A DNA stretch of 25,401 bases from OLB6 sp964525565 (GCA_964525565.1 CAZGHI010000034.1:1-25401), one strand, 5' to 3'; positions 1 to 8,633 are shown, counted from the stretch's first letter. Notes: generated from the letters alone by a model not told the origin. Made by a program: numbers and translations.

Positions 1-2248
1 CAACAACAACAACTATTCCATGCTGAGCGACGTTCATGGTGAAGGCAGTGGGACCTGACTGAAGAGTGCCTTCGAGGCAGTCCAGAGCCTCGCCAAGCAG
101 ATTATAAATGCAAACTTGAACACGTGCCCGAGCATTCCCTTGCACAACCACCGTTGTTCCAGATACCTCAAGCACATCAAGGGGAACAGAGTGAAAGCGA
201 ATGGCCCGTAGTTCAACGCCACAGAACGACGATGAAATCGTCCCCGAACGGGTAAGAAAAACGTCGCAGGAGTCCGACGGTGTACCATTGCACACAATGG
301 TATCTTGACCTTGAAATGCCAAGACTACCCCATTGAGTATGGCCACTACTTCGGAGCCGGTAAGAGATTCCAGCGTTATGGTAAGATCGCCATTGTTCTC
401 ACGGGACCTACTCACTTCCCTACCCTGTGTTACGATCACATCGTACATCGTACGGCCGGGAATGTGAATATCGAAGAGGGTTGGCATTGTGATCACGCCA
501 TTGGTAGCCTCTATAACAACATCCTGACGTTCGCCGGCCGTTCCAACAACATCACGGACAGCAATGTTAACGGCTGCTTTACCTTCCGGATAGGAATACA
601 CCACTACCGTGTCCGTTGCACTGCAGCCCTCGGCATTCCATCCGCGTACTACGAATTCAGTGTGCTCAAACACACGAACAATAGGGTTCGGAGCCAAGAT
701 GTTTCCTATTCCATTTTTGTACTCCCACTCATATCTCACTCCTCCGCTGGCCTGAAGCCTTCCGGCCGAGCTGTCGCAGAGTGTGATGTCAGGCCCTGCA
801 GATATCAATGGTTTCTGAATCACATGCACAACAAACTGGGCCGTGTCGCTGCCAAAAGCATTCGTGGTTATTAACGAAACTGTGTAGATGCCCGGAGTAG
901 AGTAACACACCTGCGGGGGTGTTTTTCCACTATAGGTTTCAGGAACACCGCCCTGGAAAGACCACGTCCACGACGTTGGCACATTTCTGCTGTCGTCGCG
1001 AAAGACAAGGCATTCATCCTCGCAAACCACGGAATCTGCAACAATGGCGCTAATTGGAGGCGCACAAACAGACCGCGACGTGATATTGTAAAACGACGTT
1101 ACCAGCGTAGGAAGGCCAACAGATACTCTTGCTGGAGCTGAGAAACCAACCCTGTTTTGAAGGAAGTCACAACCGAAACCTTGAACATCCGGACTACCAA
1201 TACTGGCTATACCGTTTGGCTCTGCCATCCACACCTTACCATCCGGCCCCAATTGTATTCCGCCCAATTCAAAATCCCGAAGAGGGTCACGTAGCCTGCC
1301 CAAGGCCAACGGAGCATTCTGACCAGATACGTCGTACTGGCGAACCATGGGCCCACCATCCGTTCGAGTTGCCCATTCCACTGCATACACGAGCGCTCCT
1401 GACGGCGAAAAGCACACACCGTAATTCCTGCTCATTGTATCTAAAACGCGTGCATTGGACACCACACCGGTGTATGAATCAAAGTCGAAAACCTCGGTTA
1501 GGTAACTAAACGGAACAGCCATGGCAAGCTTCGTTCCATCCGACGAAAATGCCAGCAACCCTTGTCCGAATGCTCCACCACGAACATTTTTCGAAGGCGG
1601 TACAGCTCTATGCCCAACCCTACTCACAACCGGTGGCTGAAGTCCACTTTCTGTGAGCCGGTAGGCATAAAAAACCGGCTCTTCCTTAGCGTGAACCACA
1701 ACCCAAAACGTCCTACCATCGCAGTGGTGTGTGACAGCAAGTTTTTCCGCAAACCCTGAGTCCACAACAACATTCTTCAGAACAATGCTACCCTGTGTAT
1801 CAGTTGAAAAGTCCACCAGATTCATCGTTAGTGCACTGTCGTCCGCAGCCGGATCCCAAGACAGATCACCGATACAAAACACATACAGCCGCTGCGCTTT
1901 CGATGGGTCTCTGTATAAGGGGTCCGGTACAATCACAACGCAATTTGACGAAGATGGTCCACCACGAAGCCCGTTGCTATTGGGAATAACTGTACCATCG
2001 GCCCTGTATATCCGACGACCTTCCGAGCTAAGTACAAGAGAACCGTTAACCGGATTACACCACATGGAACTGCCTTCGTCAGTATAAAACGGTCCGGTGC
2101 CAGCAACAGGATCCCCCCCCCTGAAATCTACTCCGGCGTAGTATCCAAAGTGCCAGATGGAGTATGCCTGTTGCGCCTGTAACGACACTGCCAGTAACAA
2201 CAATGCCAGGCTATGACCAAGTACTGTCTGTACACGCTGTTGCATCAT
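1..2248 (-). CDS. Secreted beta-propeller/PKD surface protein, 3' end missing
   Basis: The frame is open for 749 codons from ATG at 2248 to the window edge, and its stop lies outside. I checked every codon for stops. Residues 1-27 are a signal peptide (basic start, then LALLLLAVSLQA). Residues about 28-385 match a family common in Bacteroidota: a start like WHFGYYAGVDF, then SSMW, EKLAVTHHCDG, FWVVVHAKE and AFSSDGTKLA, read as a beta-propeller-like repeat region. A PKD domain follows at about 395-470 (SWTWSFQGG, then PPQVCYSTPGIYTVSL), then an Ig-like segment at about 475-553. The last visible residues (VCIYNLLGEAL, then HGIVVVV) resemble the second half of a T9SS sorting domain, though no YPNP motif is seen. 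It is probably exported to the cell surface; its ligand is unknown. A run of nine G falls at codons 43-46. ATG at 2245 is an alternative start. Confidence 0.85.
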   Translation of the reverse strand, partial: MMQQRVQTVLGHSLALLLLAVSLQAQQAYSIWHFGYYAGVDFRGGDPVAGTGPFYTDEGSSMWCNPVNGSLVLSSEGRRIYRADGTVIPNSNGLRGGPSSSNCVVIVPDPLYRDPSKAQRLYVFCIGDLSWDPAADDSALTMNLVDFSTDTQGSIVLKNVVVDSGFAEKLAVTHHCDGRTFWVVVHAKEEPVFYAYRLTESGLQPPVVSRVGHRAVPPSKNVRGGAFGQGLLAFSSDGTKLAMAVPFSYLTEVFDFDSYTGVVSNARVLDTMSRNYGVCFSPSGALVYAVEWATRTDGGPMVRQYDVSGQNAPLALGRLRDPLRDFELGGIQLGPDGKVWMAEPNGIASIGSPDVQGFGCDFLQNRVGFSAPARVSVGLPTLVTSFYNITSRSVCAPPISAIVADSVVCEDECLVFRDDSRNVPTSWTWSFQGGVPETYSGKTPPQVCYSTPGIYTVSLITTNAFGSDTAQFVVHVIQKPLISAGPDITLCDSSAGRLQASGGVRYEWEYKNGIGNILAPNPIVRVFEHTEFVVRGWNAEGCSATDTVVVYSYPEGKAAVNIAVRDVVGTAGERQDVVIEATNGVITMPTLFDIHIPGRTMYDVIVTQGREVSRSRENNGDLTITLESLTGSEVVAILNGVVLAFQGQDTIVCNGTPSDSCDVFLTRSGTISSSFCGVELRAIRFHSVPLDVLEVSGTTVVVQGNARARVQVCIYNLLGEALDCLEGTLQSGPTAFTMNVAQHGIVVVV
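2113..2121 (-). repeat. G9 homopolymer inside the 5' coding region
   Basis: Nine consecutive C on the plus strand (G on the coding strand) lie at codons 43-46 of the propeller/PKD gene, shortly after the signal peptide. A one-base slip would truncate the protein before its first domain. Confidence 0.9.
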
Positions 2249-2300
2249 GACACATGACAACCTACAACGGATTTCGTTTAGATATGCAATAAATTCCCGT

Positions 2301-3470
2301 ATGAAAACTGTGCAGCTACGTCCACGTGAACACTATCGCCTCATTGAAGGACACCAATGGATTTTCAGAAATGAGTTACAACAAGCAACCGATGCTGAAC
2401 CGGGTGAAGTTGTTATGGTTCTCACCAACGATGGTCGTGAATTGGGTATCGGATTCTACCACCCAACGTCCCGTATTTCCGTCCGCATGGCCGGCGCACC
2501 ATCCGAAACGGTAAACACAGAGTACTTTGAACAGCGAATCCGTCGTGCTCTTCGGCTTCGACAGCATTACATGCCTGAGGCTCAGGCTTATCGTGTGGTT
2601 TTTGGTGAAGCCGATATGCTCGGCGGTCTCATTGTTGACCGATTTGCCGACACACTTGTCCTGCAAACCTTCTCTGCAGGGATGGATATGCGACTAAGCA
2701 TGATTGTACAGGCATTGCTGCACGTGTTACCAAACACAACCGGAATCATTGAACGAAACACCATGGCAACCCGACGCAAGGAAGGACTGCCACTGCGAGA
2801 AGGAGTCTTGTATGGAGATGTACCCAATACGGTCAAGTTTACCGAAAACAACATTGTCCTGGAAGCTAGTGTACACACCGGACAAAAGACCGGATACTTT
2901 CTTGACCAGTCAGTAAACCGACGTTGGGTGCAAGATCACAGTCGAGGCCTGCGTGTTCTTGACGCATTCTGTAATGTAGGGGGCTTTGCACTACATGCTG
3001 CATCCGGAGGGGCCACTTCTGTTCTTGGTGTTGATAGCTCTGCTATCGCCATTGAACAGGCTCAGCGTCATGCACGCATGAATGCACTCGATACCGTTCA
3101 GTTTCTGCAGGCAAATGTTTTTGATGTTCTTCGTGAGCATGCACAACAGGGTATTACCTGGGATATGATTATCCTGGACCCGCCTTCGTTTGCAAAGAGC
3201 CGAGATGCCCGTAGTGGGGCCAGAGCTGGTTATGCTGAACTGAATAGATCCGCTTTAAAGCTTCTTCGTAGTGGTGGACAACTGATTACGTCTTCGTGCA
3301 CACAACTTGTACCCGAATATGAACTGATGGACATCGTTTATGCCGAAGCCGCAAGACTTCGAATTCCACTTCGACTTGTGCATCGAGGTGTTCAAGCACC
3401 CGACCACCCGGTACTGCTTGCTATGCCGGAAACATCGTATCTGAAGTTCCTTGTATTCGACGTATTGTAA
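2301..3470 (+). CDS. rlmI: 23S rRNA m5C methyltransferase, RlmI family
   Basis: This is a class I SAM-dependent rRNA methyltransferase; E. coli RlmI makes m5C1962 in 23S rRNA. The N-terminus (residues 1-70) is PUA-like, with EGHQWIFRNEL and ELGIGFYHP. TGQKTGYFLDQSVNRR precedes the SAM-binding motif I, DAFCNVGGFALHAA. The DPPSFAKSR motif and the late cysteine in TSSCTQLV fit an m5C enzyme. I chose ATG 2301 because its product (389 aa) aligns from the first residue with the family and matches the usual length of about 396. The upstream in-frame ATG at 2247 would add 18 unrelated residues and overlap the divergent gene's start. The gene stands alone and is cytoplasmic. Confidence 0.9.
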   Translation: MKTVQLRPREHYRLIEGHQWIFRNELQQATDAEPGEVVMVLTNDGRELGIGFYHPTSRISVRMAGAPSETVNTEYFEQRIRRALRLRQHYMPEAQAYRVVFGEADMLGGLIVDRFADTLVLQTFSAGMDMRLSMIVQALLHVLPNTTGIIERNTMATRRKEGLPLREGVLYGDVPNTVKFTENNIVLEASVHTGQKTGYFLDQSVNRRWVQDHSRGLRVLDAFCNVGGFALHAASGGATSVLGVDSSAIAIEQAQRHARMNALDTVQFLQANVFDVLREHAQQGITWDMIILDPPSFAKSRDARSGARAGYAELNRSALKLLRSGGQLITSSCTQLVPEYELMDIVYAEAARLRIPLRLVHRGVQAPDHPVLLAMPETSYLKFLVFDVL

Positions 3471-3475
3471 ACAGC

Positions 3476-3495
3476 AGACGTTATAACGTCTTTAT
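3476..3495 (+). terminator. Perfect 16-bp palindrome, possible weak terminator
   Basis: AGACGTTATAACGTCT is a perfect inverted repeat five bases after the rlmI stop, followed by TTATTT. It could be a weak terminator for rlmI, or a dimeric operator in the gap before the TPR gene. The stem is short and AT-rich, so neither reading is secure. Confidence 0.35.
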
Positions 3496-3604
3496 TTCCC
3501 ATCTCGTTGTCCACACCAACCTCAACCCTGAATCGTCTGTTCTGATATATGCTTACATTGCAAAGAGACTGCGGCCGGATGTTCCACTCACAACCGAACG
3601 AGTC

Positions 3605-5050
3605 ATGCTAGAATACTACAACGACGAAGACGCTGCCGACGATAACGACGGCCAGAACCTTGATGAAACGCTACAACGATTTCGAGAATCACATAAAACA
3701 GGACAGTGGCAGAATGGCCTGCCAAGTGCAGACGCACTTGAGTCTGTTGTTCACTTTTGCCTGGAAACGCAGAAGTTCGACGATGCATTGACCTTTGCCG
3801 CAATGTGGTTAGAGGCTGCTCCATACAGCGCCGATGCATGGCATAAGATGGGCATAGCCTTGGGTAGCGTAGGCCGTTGGCACGATGCACTGGAGGCCTA
3901 CGGAAAGGCACACGAATTTGATCCTGTTGATGTTGAAATTGCCATTAACCGAGGTATTGCTTTAGAACAGTTGGGTCGGCTGGACGAAGCCTCCTTTGTA
4001 ATTGAAAACGTATTGGCCACGGAGCCGGATAACGTTGAAGGGCTGTTTACAAAGGCAATGATTCTGGAAAAAAAGGCACGGTACGACGAAGCAAAGCGAC
4101 TGTTCACGTACCTGGCCCGAATTGACGGATGCACCCGCGATGCTCTGTTCGAACTGGCATATTGCCATGAATCTTTGGACGAGTTAGACGAAGCTGCTAC
4201 CGTGTATTCACGGCTCATTGACCTCGACCCCTACGATGCCAATGCATGGTTTAACAAAGGCGTCATCCTTGGCAAGAAAGGCGCATATCGTTCCGCCATC
4301 TGGTGTTACGATACGGCCACAGTCATTAAAGACGACTTTGTGAATGCGTGGTACAACATGGGGAACGCTTATACAGCCATGGGGAATGTGGACGAAGCAA
4401 TACAAGCCTATCGAAAGGCACACGAAGCAGACCCCTCCGATGTTCCGGTTATGCACAATCTTGCAGCATCACTCGAAGACAGAGGAGAGTATGCCGCTGC
4501 TATTGACATGTTCTCTCGTGCACTTGAAATCGAACCAACGCATGCAGCCTCATTGTTTGGCAGAGGAACATGCTTCGATGCTTTAGAGCGCTTTACCGAG
4601 GCCATCGCAGATTACGACGCAGCACTGGAACTAGACCCAAATCAGGCTGATGTTTGGTATGCAAAGGCCGAGGCGCTATTCAACGTTCAGCAGTATGCGG
4701 AAGCGGTTGCTGGTTACCGCACGGCCTTGGACCTAAAGCCTGACGATGCCCAGTGTTGGCTAGACCTGGGAAACTGCTTGTCTGCTTTTGGTGATGTGAT
4801 GCAGGCACTTCAGGCCTATGCCCATGCTACTGATGTAGATCCTGATTGGGCTGAAGGGTTTTATGCAACAGCAAAAGCCCTTTGTGTTGCCGGACAACCT
4901 GAAAGCGCAGTACCATATCTTGTGAAATCTTTCGTCCTTGACCCCGCAAAAGAATCCGAGTTTCTGTCAGAATTCCCCAGCATTGCTGGGCCTTTAGGGA
5001 TGGAATACCTCACACATTCACTTTCTGAACACCGGAGTACAAACGAATAA
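3605..5050 (+). CDS. Cytoplasmic tetratricopeptide-repeat protein
   Basis: The protein has 481 residues, no signal peptide and no membrane segment. After an acidic N-terminus of about 25 residues it is almost wholly TPR repeats, roughly ten of them from residue 50 to 450. Examples are AWYNMGNAYTAMGNVDEAI, then DVWYAKAEALFNVQQYAEAV and CWLDLGNCLSAFGDVMQAL; each has the W/G/Y/A/P spacing of the 34-residue unit. Such proteins are protein-protein scaffolds, and the partner is not visible here. Its stop codon TAA shares its last base with the ATG of the bacilliredoxin gene, so the two are probably translationally coupled. No Shine-Dalgarno is obvious before ATG 3605. TPR identity is firm; the role is unknown. 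Confidence 0.9.
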   Translation: MLEYYNDEDAADDNDGQNLDETLQRFRESHKTGQWQNGLPSADALESVVHFCLETQKFDDALTFAAMWLEAAPYSADAWHKMGIALGSVGRWHDALEAYGKAHEFDPVDVEIAINRGIALEQLGRLDEASFVIENVLATEPDNVEGLFTKAMILEKKARYDEAKRLFTYLARIDGCTRDALFELAYCHESLDELDEAATVYSRLIDLDPYDANAWFNKGVILGKKGAYRSAIWCYDTATVIKDDFVNAWYNMGNAYTAMGNVDEAIQAYRKAHEADPSDVPVMHNLAASLEDRGEYAAAIDMFSRALEIEPTHAASLFGRGTCFDALERFTEAIADYDAALELDPNQADVWYAKAEALFNVQQYAEAVAGYRTALDLKPDDAQCWLDLGNCLSAFGDVMQALQAYAHATDVDPDWAEGFYATAKALCVAGQPESAVPYLVKSFVLDPAKESEFLSEFPSIAGPLGMEYLTHSLSEHRSTNE

Positions 5051-5475
5051 TGCCTTACGATCCAATGCTTGTTAAGCCGATGCGTGAAGAACTCACCAAT
5101 GCAGGCTTTAAGGAATTACGAACTGCCGCTGAAGTGGACGCAGCAATGAAGGTCCCAGGAGTTTCACTGGTTGTTGTGAACTCTGTATGCGGCTGTGCTG
5201 CTGCTGCTGCACGACCAGGCATAATCAAAGCGCTCACACACAGCGTCCGCCCTGACAACTTATTTACTGTGTTTGCCGGACAAGATCTCGAAGCAACCGA
5301 GCGCGCCAGAAGTTACTTCACGGGCATACCGCCCTCTTCACCATCCATTGCCATTCTCCGCGACGGTGAGGTTATTGCCTTCATGCCCCGACATCATATC
5401 GAAGGAAGAATGCCGGAACACATTGCCGATGCTCTTGTTAAAGCATTCGACGAGATTTGTTCGCCTGCCAGTTAA
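5050..5475 (+). CDS. Bacilliredoxin, BrxA/BrxB (YphP/YqiW) family
   Basis: The protein has 141 residues, about the family length of 144. It carries the family signature VVVNSVCGCAAAAARPG with the redox pair Cys47-Gly-Cys49. The N-terminus MPYDPMLVKPMREEL and the later AFMPRHHIEGR are also typical. Bacilliredoxins remove bacillithiol from S-bacillithiolated proteins in the cytoplasm in Firmicutes; homologues also occur in Bacteroidota and Chlorobi. Whether this organism makes bacillithiol cannot be seen here. The start overlaps the TPR stop (ATAATG), which implies an operon. Its stop overlaps the stop of the convergent gene by three bases. The call is between BrxA and BrxB; I cannot choose one. 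Confidence 0.9.
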   Translation: MPYDPMLVKPMREELTNAGFKELRTAAEVDAAMKVPGVSLVVVNSVCGCAAAAARPGIIKALTHSVRPDNLFTVFAGQDLEATERARSYFTGIPPSSPSIAILRDGEVIAFMPRHHIEGRMPEHIADALVKAFDEICSPAS

Positions 5476-6143
5476 CCAGCCACTGTTAGCCATGGGATTA
5501 CCTGACCGTTGTGTGCGGAAACGGGTGTAGGGCATAAAATCCACGTCCATCGGTCGAGCTCTTTATTCGCTGTATCGTAATCAGGGAGAATATCCCTCAC
5601 CAAGGCTTTAAAGTGTGGTCCGTGGTTCATATGGACTAGGTGAGCTAACTCATGGGCAATCACGGCTCTTATGCATCTCTCCGGAGTCCGAACAAGTAAC
5701 GTGTTCAGTACGATGCGTCCATTCGTTGAGCACGACCCCCATCGGCGCTTCATCGTTCGAACTGAGAGGTCTTGAAACCGCAGTCCACCCAAGCCGATTG
5801 CAGGTATCAACTCGTCGAGAACTTCCCGGAATACGATGCGGGCTTGCTTTCGCTCCCATTGTGCGTAGAGCGCCAGAGCCCCTTGCCAGATTCTTTCTTC
5901 GCCTTTAAAGTAAAAGGAGTTAGGCGAGGTAAGGGGCGGAACTTCTGTGCGCTGCTGGTGAATTCGCTCCAGTCTTTCGGTTATCCAACCTTGTCTTTCT
6001 CGAAGAAATAGCAAGATGTCCGGAAGAGACGTGCGAACCGGACTGCGTACCACGATTTCGGGAGTTGGATGGATTTCTACCGATAGCGTGCGCCGCCGGC
6101 TACGAACCAATGTAAATGAGGAAACGGTAACCTTCTGCGACAT
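5472..6143 (-). CDS. YgjP-like (DUF45) zinc metallopeptidase-fold protein
   Basis: The protein has 223 residues and no signal peptide. The zinc site is HELAHLVHMNHGPHF, with HExxH at residues 164-168 and candidate third ligands at His174 and His177. The family-specific WGSCS sits at residues 135-139, preceded by an arginine/lysine pair, and FKALVRDILPDY follows. This is the YgjP/DUF45 group, related in fold to SprT and wss-type metalloproteins; the E. coli member has been reported as a UTP pyrophosphatase, so a protease function should not be assumed. The gene converges with the bacilliredoxin gene (overlapping stops) and is divergent from the ECF sigma gene, with only 20 bp between start codons, so its promoter must lie within the sigma gene's 5' end. 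Confidence 0.88.
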   Translation of the reverse strand: MSQKVTVSSFTLVRSRRRTLSVEIHPTPEIVVRSPVRTSLPDILLFLRERQGWITERLERIHQQRTEVPPLTSPNSFYFKGEERIWQGALALYAQWERKQARIVFREVLDELIPAIGLGGLRFQDLSVRTMKRRWGSCSTNGRIVLNTLLVRTPERCIRAVIAHELAHLVHMNHGPHFKALVRDILPDYDTANKELDRWTWILCPTPVSAHNGQVIPWLTVAG

Positions 6144-6154
6144 ATATTGTTACT
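6127..6154 (+). promoter_or_regulatory. Candidate ECF-type promoter, GTAAC-N17-GTTACT
   Basis: GTAAC is at 6127-6131 and GTTACT at 6149-6154, with a 17-bp spacer. Transcription would begin a few bases before the sigma ATG, giving a near-leaderless mRNA. The same spacing and halves occur upstream of 19068 and 22336. ECF -35 elements commonly contain an AAC core. Autoregulation of the sigma gene is inferred, not shown. Confidence 0.35.
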
Positions 6155-6163
6155 ATATCCGTA

Positions 6164-6727
6164 ATGCAGCGTACCCTAGGCGAATATACCGACCTGCAAC
6201 TCTTTGACCTGCTTAGAACAGAAAGCAGAGAGGAGGCCTTCGGCGAGTTATACGCTCGCTATTCAGGTGCCGTATATGCATACTGTATGCGAGTAATGGG
6301 AGACAGGGAAAAGGCGCACGACGTTTTTCAGGATACATTCCTGAATTTTTACCAGAGTGCCCAGCGAAATCTTCAGCTCGAAAATGTGAAGGGTTATCTG
6401 CTAACAATAAGCCGCAACCTGTGTTTAAACGAGAAGAAGCGCGCAGCAAATCAGACTCTTGAGTTCGACGAGCTGTTGTATATGCCGAAACCATCGCGCG
6501 ATGCTGAACGCTCCGAAATGATGCAGTTGATTGCCATGGCGTTAGAGTTGCTGCCTACAGATATGCGCGAGGCTTTCGTATTGCGAGAGTATCAGGGGTT
6601 ATCCTATATGGAAATCACCGACGTTCTTGGAATCAAGCTTGAGACTGCGAAGGTTCGAGTTTTTCGGGCACGCCAAAAAATTAAAGAAATACTTCAACCC
6701 TACTTAAACGAACTTCATCAGGATTAA
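6164..6727 (+). CDS. ECF-family RNA polymerase sigma factor
   Basis: The protein has 187 residues with the two-domain layout of ECF (group 4) sigma factors. Region 2 is at about 25-95 (ELYARYSGAVYAYCMRVMG, then DVFQDTFLNFY and KGYLLTISRNLCLN). Region 4 is at about 130-180 (LPTDMREAFVLREYQGLSY, then EITDVLGIKLETAKVRVFRA, the helix-turn-helix that reads the -35 element). There is no region 1 or 3 and no extra C-terminal domain. It binds core RNA polymerase and would be held inactive by an anti-sigma factor, whose likely gene is 26 bp downstream. The upstream neighbour is divergent. The target regulon is unknown; a candidate promoter motif is listed separately. Confidence 0.93.
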   Translation: MQRTLGEYTDLQLFDLLRTESREEAFGELYARYSGAVYAYCMRVMGDREKAHDVFQDTFLNFYQSAQRNLQLENVKGYLLTISRNLCLNEKKRAANQTLEFDELLYMPKPSRDAERSEMMQLIAMALELLPTDMREAFVLREYQGLSYMEITDVLGIKLETAKVRVFRARQKIKEILQPYLNELHQD

Positions 6728-6753
6728 GGACTGCACTCTTTTTTGAGGCTGTT

Positions 6754-7941
6754 ATGGACAATTCAGAACTCATACAACAACTTTTCGATGGCGAGCTTGA
6801 TGCACAGGGCGAATCATCTCTGTACAGTCGTCTAGCCATTGACAGCGACCTCCGAGCAGAGATGCGCGAACATCTTGCAATGAAAGCTGCCATACAGGAA
6901 GACAGAGCCTTGTTGGTACCGCCTGCTGCTCTCACCAACACCGTATTCAGTGGTCTCGGTTTTGCTGCGCCGCTTGCCGGTAGTGCGGCAGGTGCAGCCG
7001 GAGGGAGCATGCTTATCAACTGGCTTTCTCGAATCGGCGTACCATTCGCTTCTGCCCTTGCTGCAGCCGGGCTAACCTTTGGCGTAATTGCAAACACAGA
7101 TTTCACCGTTCCTCCTTCTAAGCCGGTTGCCGTATCTGCTGAGGAAAACACAACAGTTCGGCAAAGCAACGAAGAGCTTCGTATCACACCCGCTCCACCT
7201 GCCACAGCCACACGGACCATTGTTCGAACGGTGTATGTGCCTGACCAGACTGTGGCGCGGCAATTGGCGCTTCTTGAAGCTGAAAACGAACGCCTCCAAA
7301 ATGAACTTGCAGAGTCACGGCAACCACTGTCGAGCAACATTGATGAGCCGGTAAATGTCACTCCCGTTCTGGCAACCCAATCCTATACCCCAATTCGTCT
7401 TGCAGACTCTTCTCCATTTGAACAAAGAAAGTTCGCCATCTCGGCACCACAGCAATACCTACCCGGGGTTTCACTTCAGTTACGAGGTTTTGCGCTTTCT
7501 CCGACGGTTAATACTCCCGTTCCGGCTCAAACGAACTGGTGGGACAATTTTGGGGCTGCTCTCCTGTACCGCCTGAGCCCCAACCATACCGCAGGAATAG
7601 AAATGGGTAATGAAACCTATCCGATGGTATTCAGTGGAGAGAGGGCCGGACAAATCATTCAATACGATCAGCATCCAAGTGTAATGTGGTGGGGAGCAAC
7701 CTATCGCTATACAGGAAATCCGTGGGGAGAATCACATTTTGCGCCCTATGGACAGGTTACACTTGCAGGTTCACAGTTCGGACCTGTTGGTCGTGTTGCC
7801 ACCGGAATTCAGTATTCTCCGGCCGGACCAATAACATTCCTATTTGGAGCCGAAGCAGCATCACTTGCCTACACTTTCCAAAATCAGTGGTTCATTTCAC
7901 CTAAAGTGGGCCTTACCTACGGTATGGCTTACAGATTCTGA
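6754..7941 (+). CDS. Anti-sigma-like protein fused to a predicted outer-membrane beta-barrel
   Basis: The protein has 395 residues. Residues 1-50 resemble the RseA-type sigma-binding head (ELIQQLFDGELDAQGE, then LAIDSDLRAEM). Residues 60-86 are Gly/Ala-rich and 88-114 form one clear membrane helix (IGVPFASALAAAGLTFGVIA). A Pro/Thr-rich linker leads to a short coiled coil at about 164-190 (VARQLALLEAENERLQNEL). Residues about 238-395 alternate polar and aromatic residues in strand-like blocks and end in YRF, the C-terminal Phe typical of outer-membrane beta-barrels. The sigma gene lies just upstream, and GAGG lies about 8 bases before ATG 6754. I infer a trans-envelope regulator: cytoplasmic head, inner-membrane helix, periplasmic stalk and outer-membrane barrel. 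The domain order is visible; the barrel is predicted only. Confidence 0.75.
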   Translation: MDNSELIQQLFDGELDAQGESSLYSRLAIDSDLRAEMREHLAMKAAIQEDRALLVPPAALTNTVFSGLGFAAPLAGSAAGAAGGSMLINWLSRIGVPFASALAAAGLTFGVIANTDFTVPPSKPVAVSAEENTTVRQSNEELRITPAPPATATRTIVRTVYVPDQTVARQLALLEAENERLQNELAESRQPLSSNIDEPVNVTPVLATQSYTPIRLADSSPFEQRKFAISAPQQYLPGVSLQLRGFALSPTVNTPVPAQTNWWDNFGAALLYRLSPNHTAGIEMGNETYPMVFSGERAGQIIQYDQHPSVMWWGATYRYTGNPWGESHFAPYGQVTLAGSQFGPVGRVATGIQYSPAGPITFLFGAEAASLAYTFQNQWFISPKVGLTYGMAYRF

Positions 7942-7958
7942 AATCAACAATTACGACC

Positions 7959-8519
7959 ATGAAACGCTCACATATCATTCTTTCTTCGCTGGCATTAGCC
8001 CTTGCATTTACAGCCTGCCAGTCTCCGTTGGATACTGACACGCCACGTGTTGAAACCCCGCTTACTCCGGCTCCGAAGGTAGATCCAACATATGTTCAAC
8101 AGGAGTTTGTTACCGGCGACCTGCGGTACACAATCGTTGGCAGTCCCTCCATTAAGATTGACACATCCCGTGCTCACATGTTCTTCTGGTTCAACCTAAC
8201 CATGCAAGAATCAAACCCTAACGCCGACACCTTGATTAAAGGCTTCACGCTTAAGGTGGATTCGCTCGAAGCAAATGGTTATACATATCGGCTGAATCGG
8301 AATCAGGGCTCCATACGAATGGATTTGGGTCGAGGCCCGGAAGATGTAACAATTGACGGAGTGTATAATACTGCTACTGTTCTTCTCGAAGAGTTACCCC
8401 GAGAACAAGGGAAACCACGAGTGGTTGAGATCACCATCCTCATAGAAGGTAATAAAGGTGGGGCTGTGCCTGGCTTTGACGAGCAACTCGTTCTGGGCAG
8501 ACTTCGCGTGGAAATCTAG
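7959..8519 (+). CDS. Predicted lipoprotein of unknown function
   Basis: The protein has 186 residues. The N-terminus MKRSHIILSSLALALAFTAC is a lipoprotein signal peptide, with Cys20 as the acylated residue, followed by a Pro/Thr-rich tether (residues 21-45). The mature part is a single beta-rich domain of about 130 residues with no motif I recognise. ATG 7959 is 17 bp after the anti-sigma/barrel stop and in the same direction, so co-transcription is very likely. Lipoproteins beside envelope-stress sigma/anti-sigma pairs sometimes act as sensors or as regulon members; here that is only a guess. No Shine-Dalgarno is apparent, which fits coupling to the upstream gene. Confidence 0.8.
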   Translation: MKRSHIILSSLALALAFTACQSPLDTDTPRVETPLTPAPKVDPTYVQQEFVTGDLRYTIVGSPSIKIDTSRAHMFFWFNLTMQESNPNADTLIKGFTLKVDSLEANGYTYRLNRNQGSIRMDLGRGPEDVTIDGVYNTATVLLEELPREQGKPRVVEITILIEGNKGGAVPGFDEQLVLGRLRVEI

Positions 8520-8633
8520 ACCCAAAACCCGGCATTTTGCTGGATTATGCTGTAACTTGTTTGCTGACGATGGATTGTTGGGGTTGTTCAATGAGCAATC
8601 CCATTTTCTTTTCATGTTCCCTGGAGTAACTCT
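8520..8633 (+). promoter_or_regulatory. Intergenic region with hairpin and degenerate GTAAC motif
   Basis: A small hairpin (CCGGCA-TTT-TGCTGG, 8529-8543) follows the lipoprotein stop without a T tract, so termination is doubtful. GTAAC at 8552-8556 is followed after 17 bases by ATTGTT instead of GTTxxT, a weak match to the candidate ECF motif. GGAG eight bases before ATG 8634 is a good ribosome-binding site. The cargo gene may therefore have its own promoter. Confidence 0.4.

Noticed and set aside
1..13. CAA trinucleotide repeat at the window start
   Set aside because: It encodes four consecutive Val near the C-terminus of the minus-strand gene, where a beta-strand is expected; four units are too few to call a microsatellite.
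305..2087. Plus-strand open frames at 305-874, 1129-1509 and 1731-2087
   Set aside because: They lie opposite the long minus-strand propeller/PKD gene, and their translations show no coherent domain or signal peptide.
6681..7361. 226-codon minus-strand frame inside the anti-sigma/barrel gene
   Set aside because: It is Ser/Ala/Arg-rich and opposite a gene with clear domains and a ribosome-binding site.
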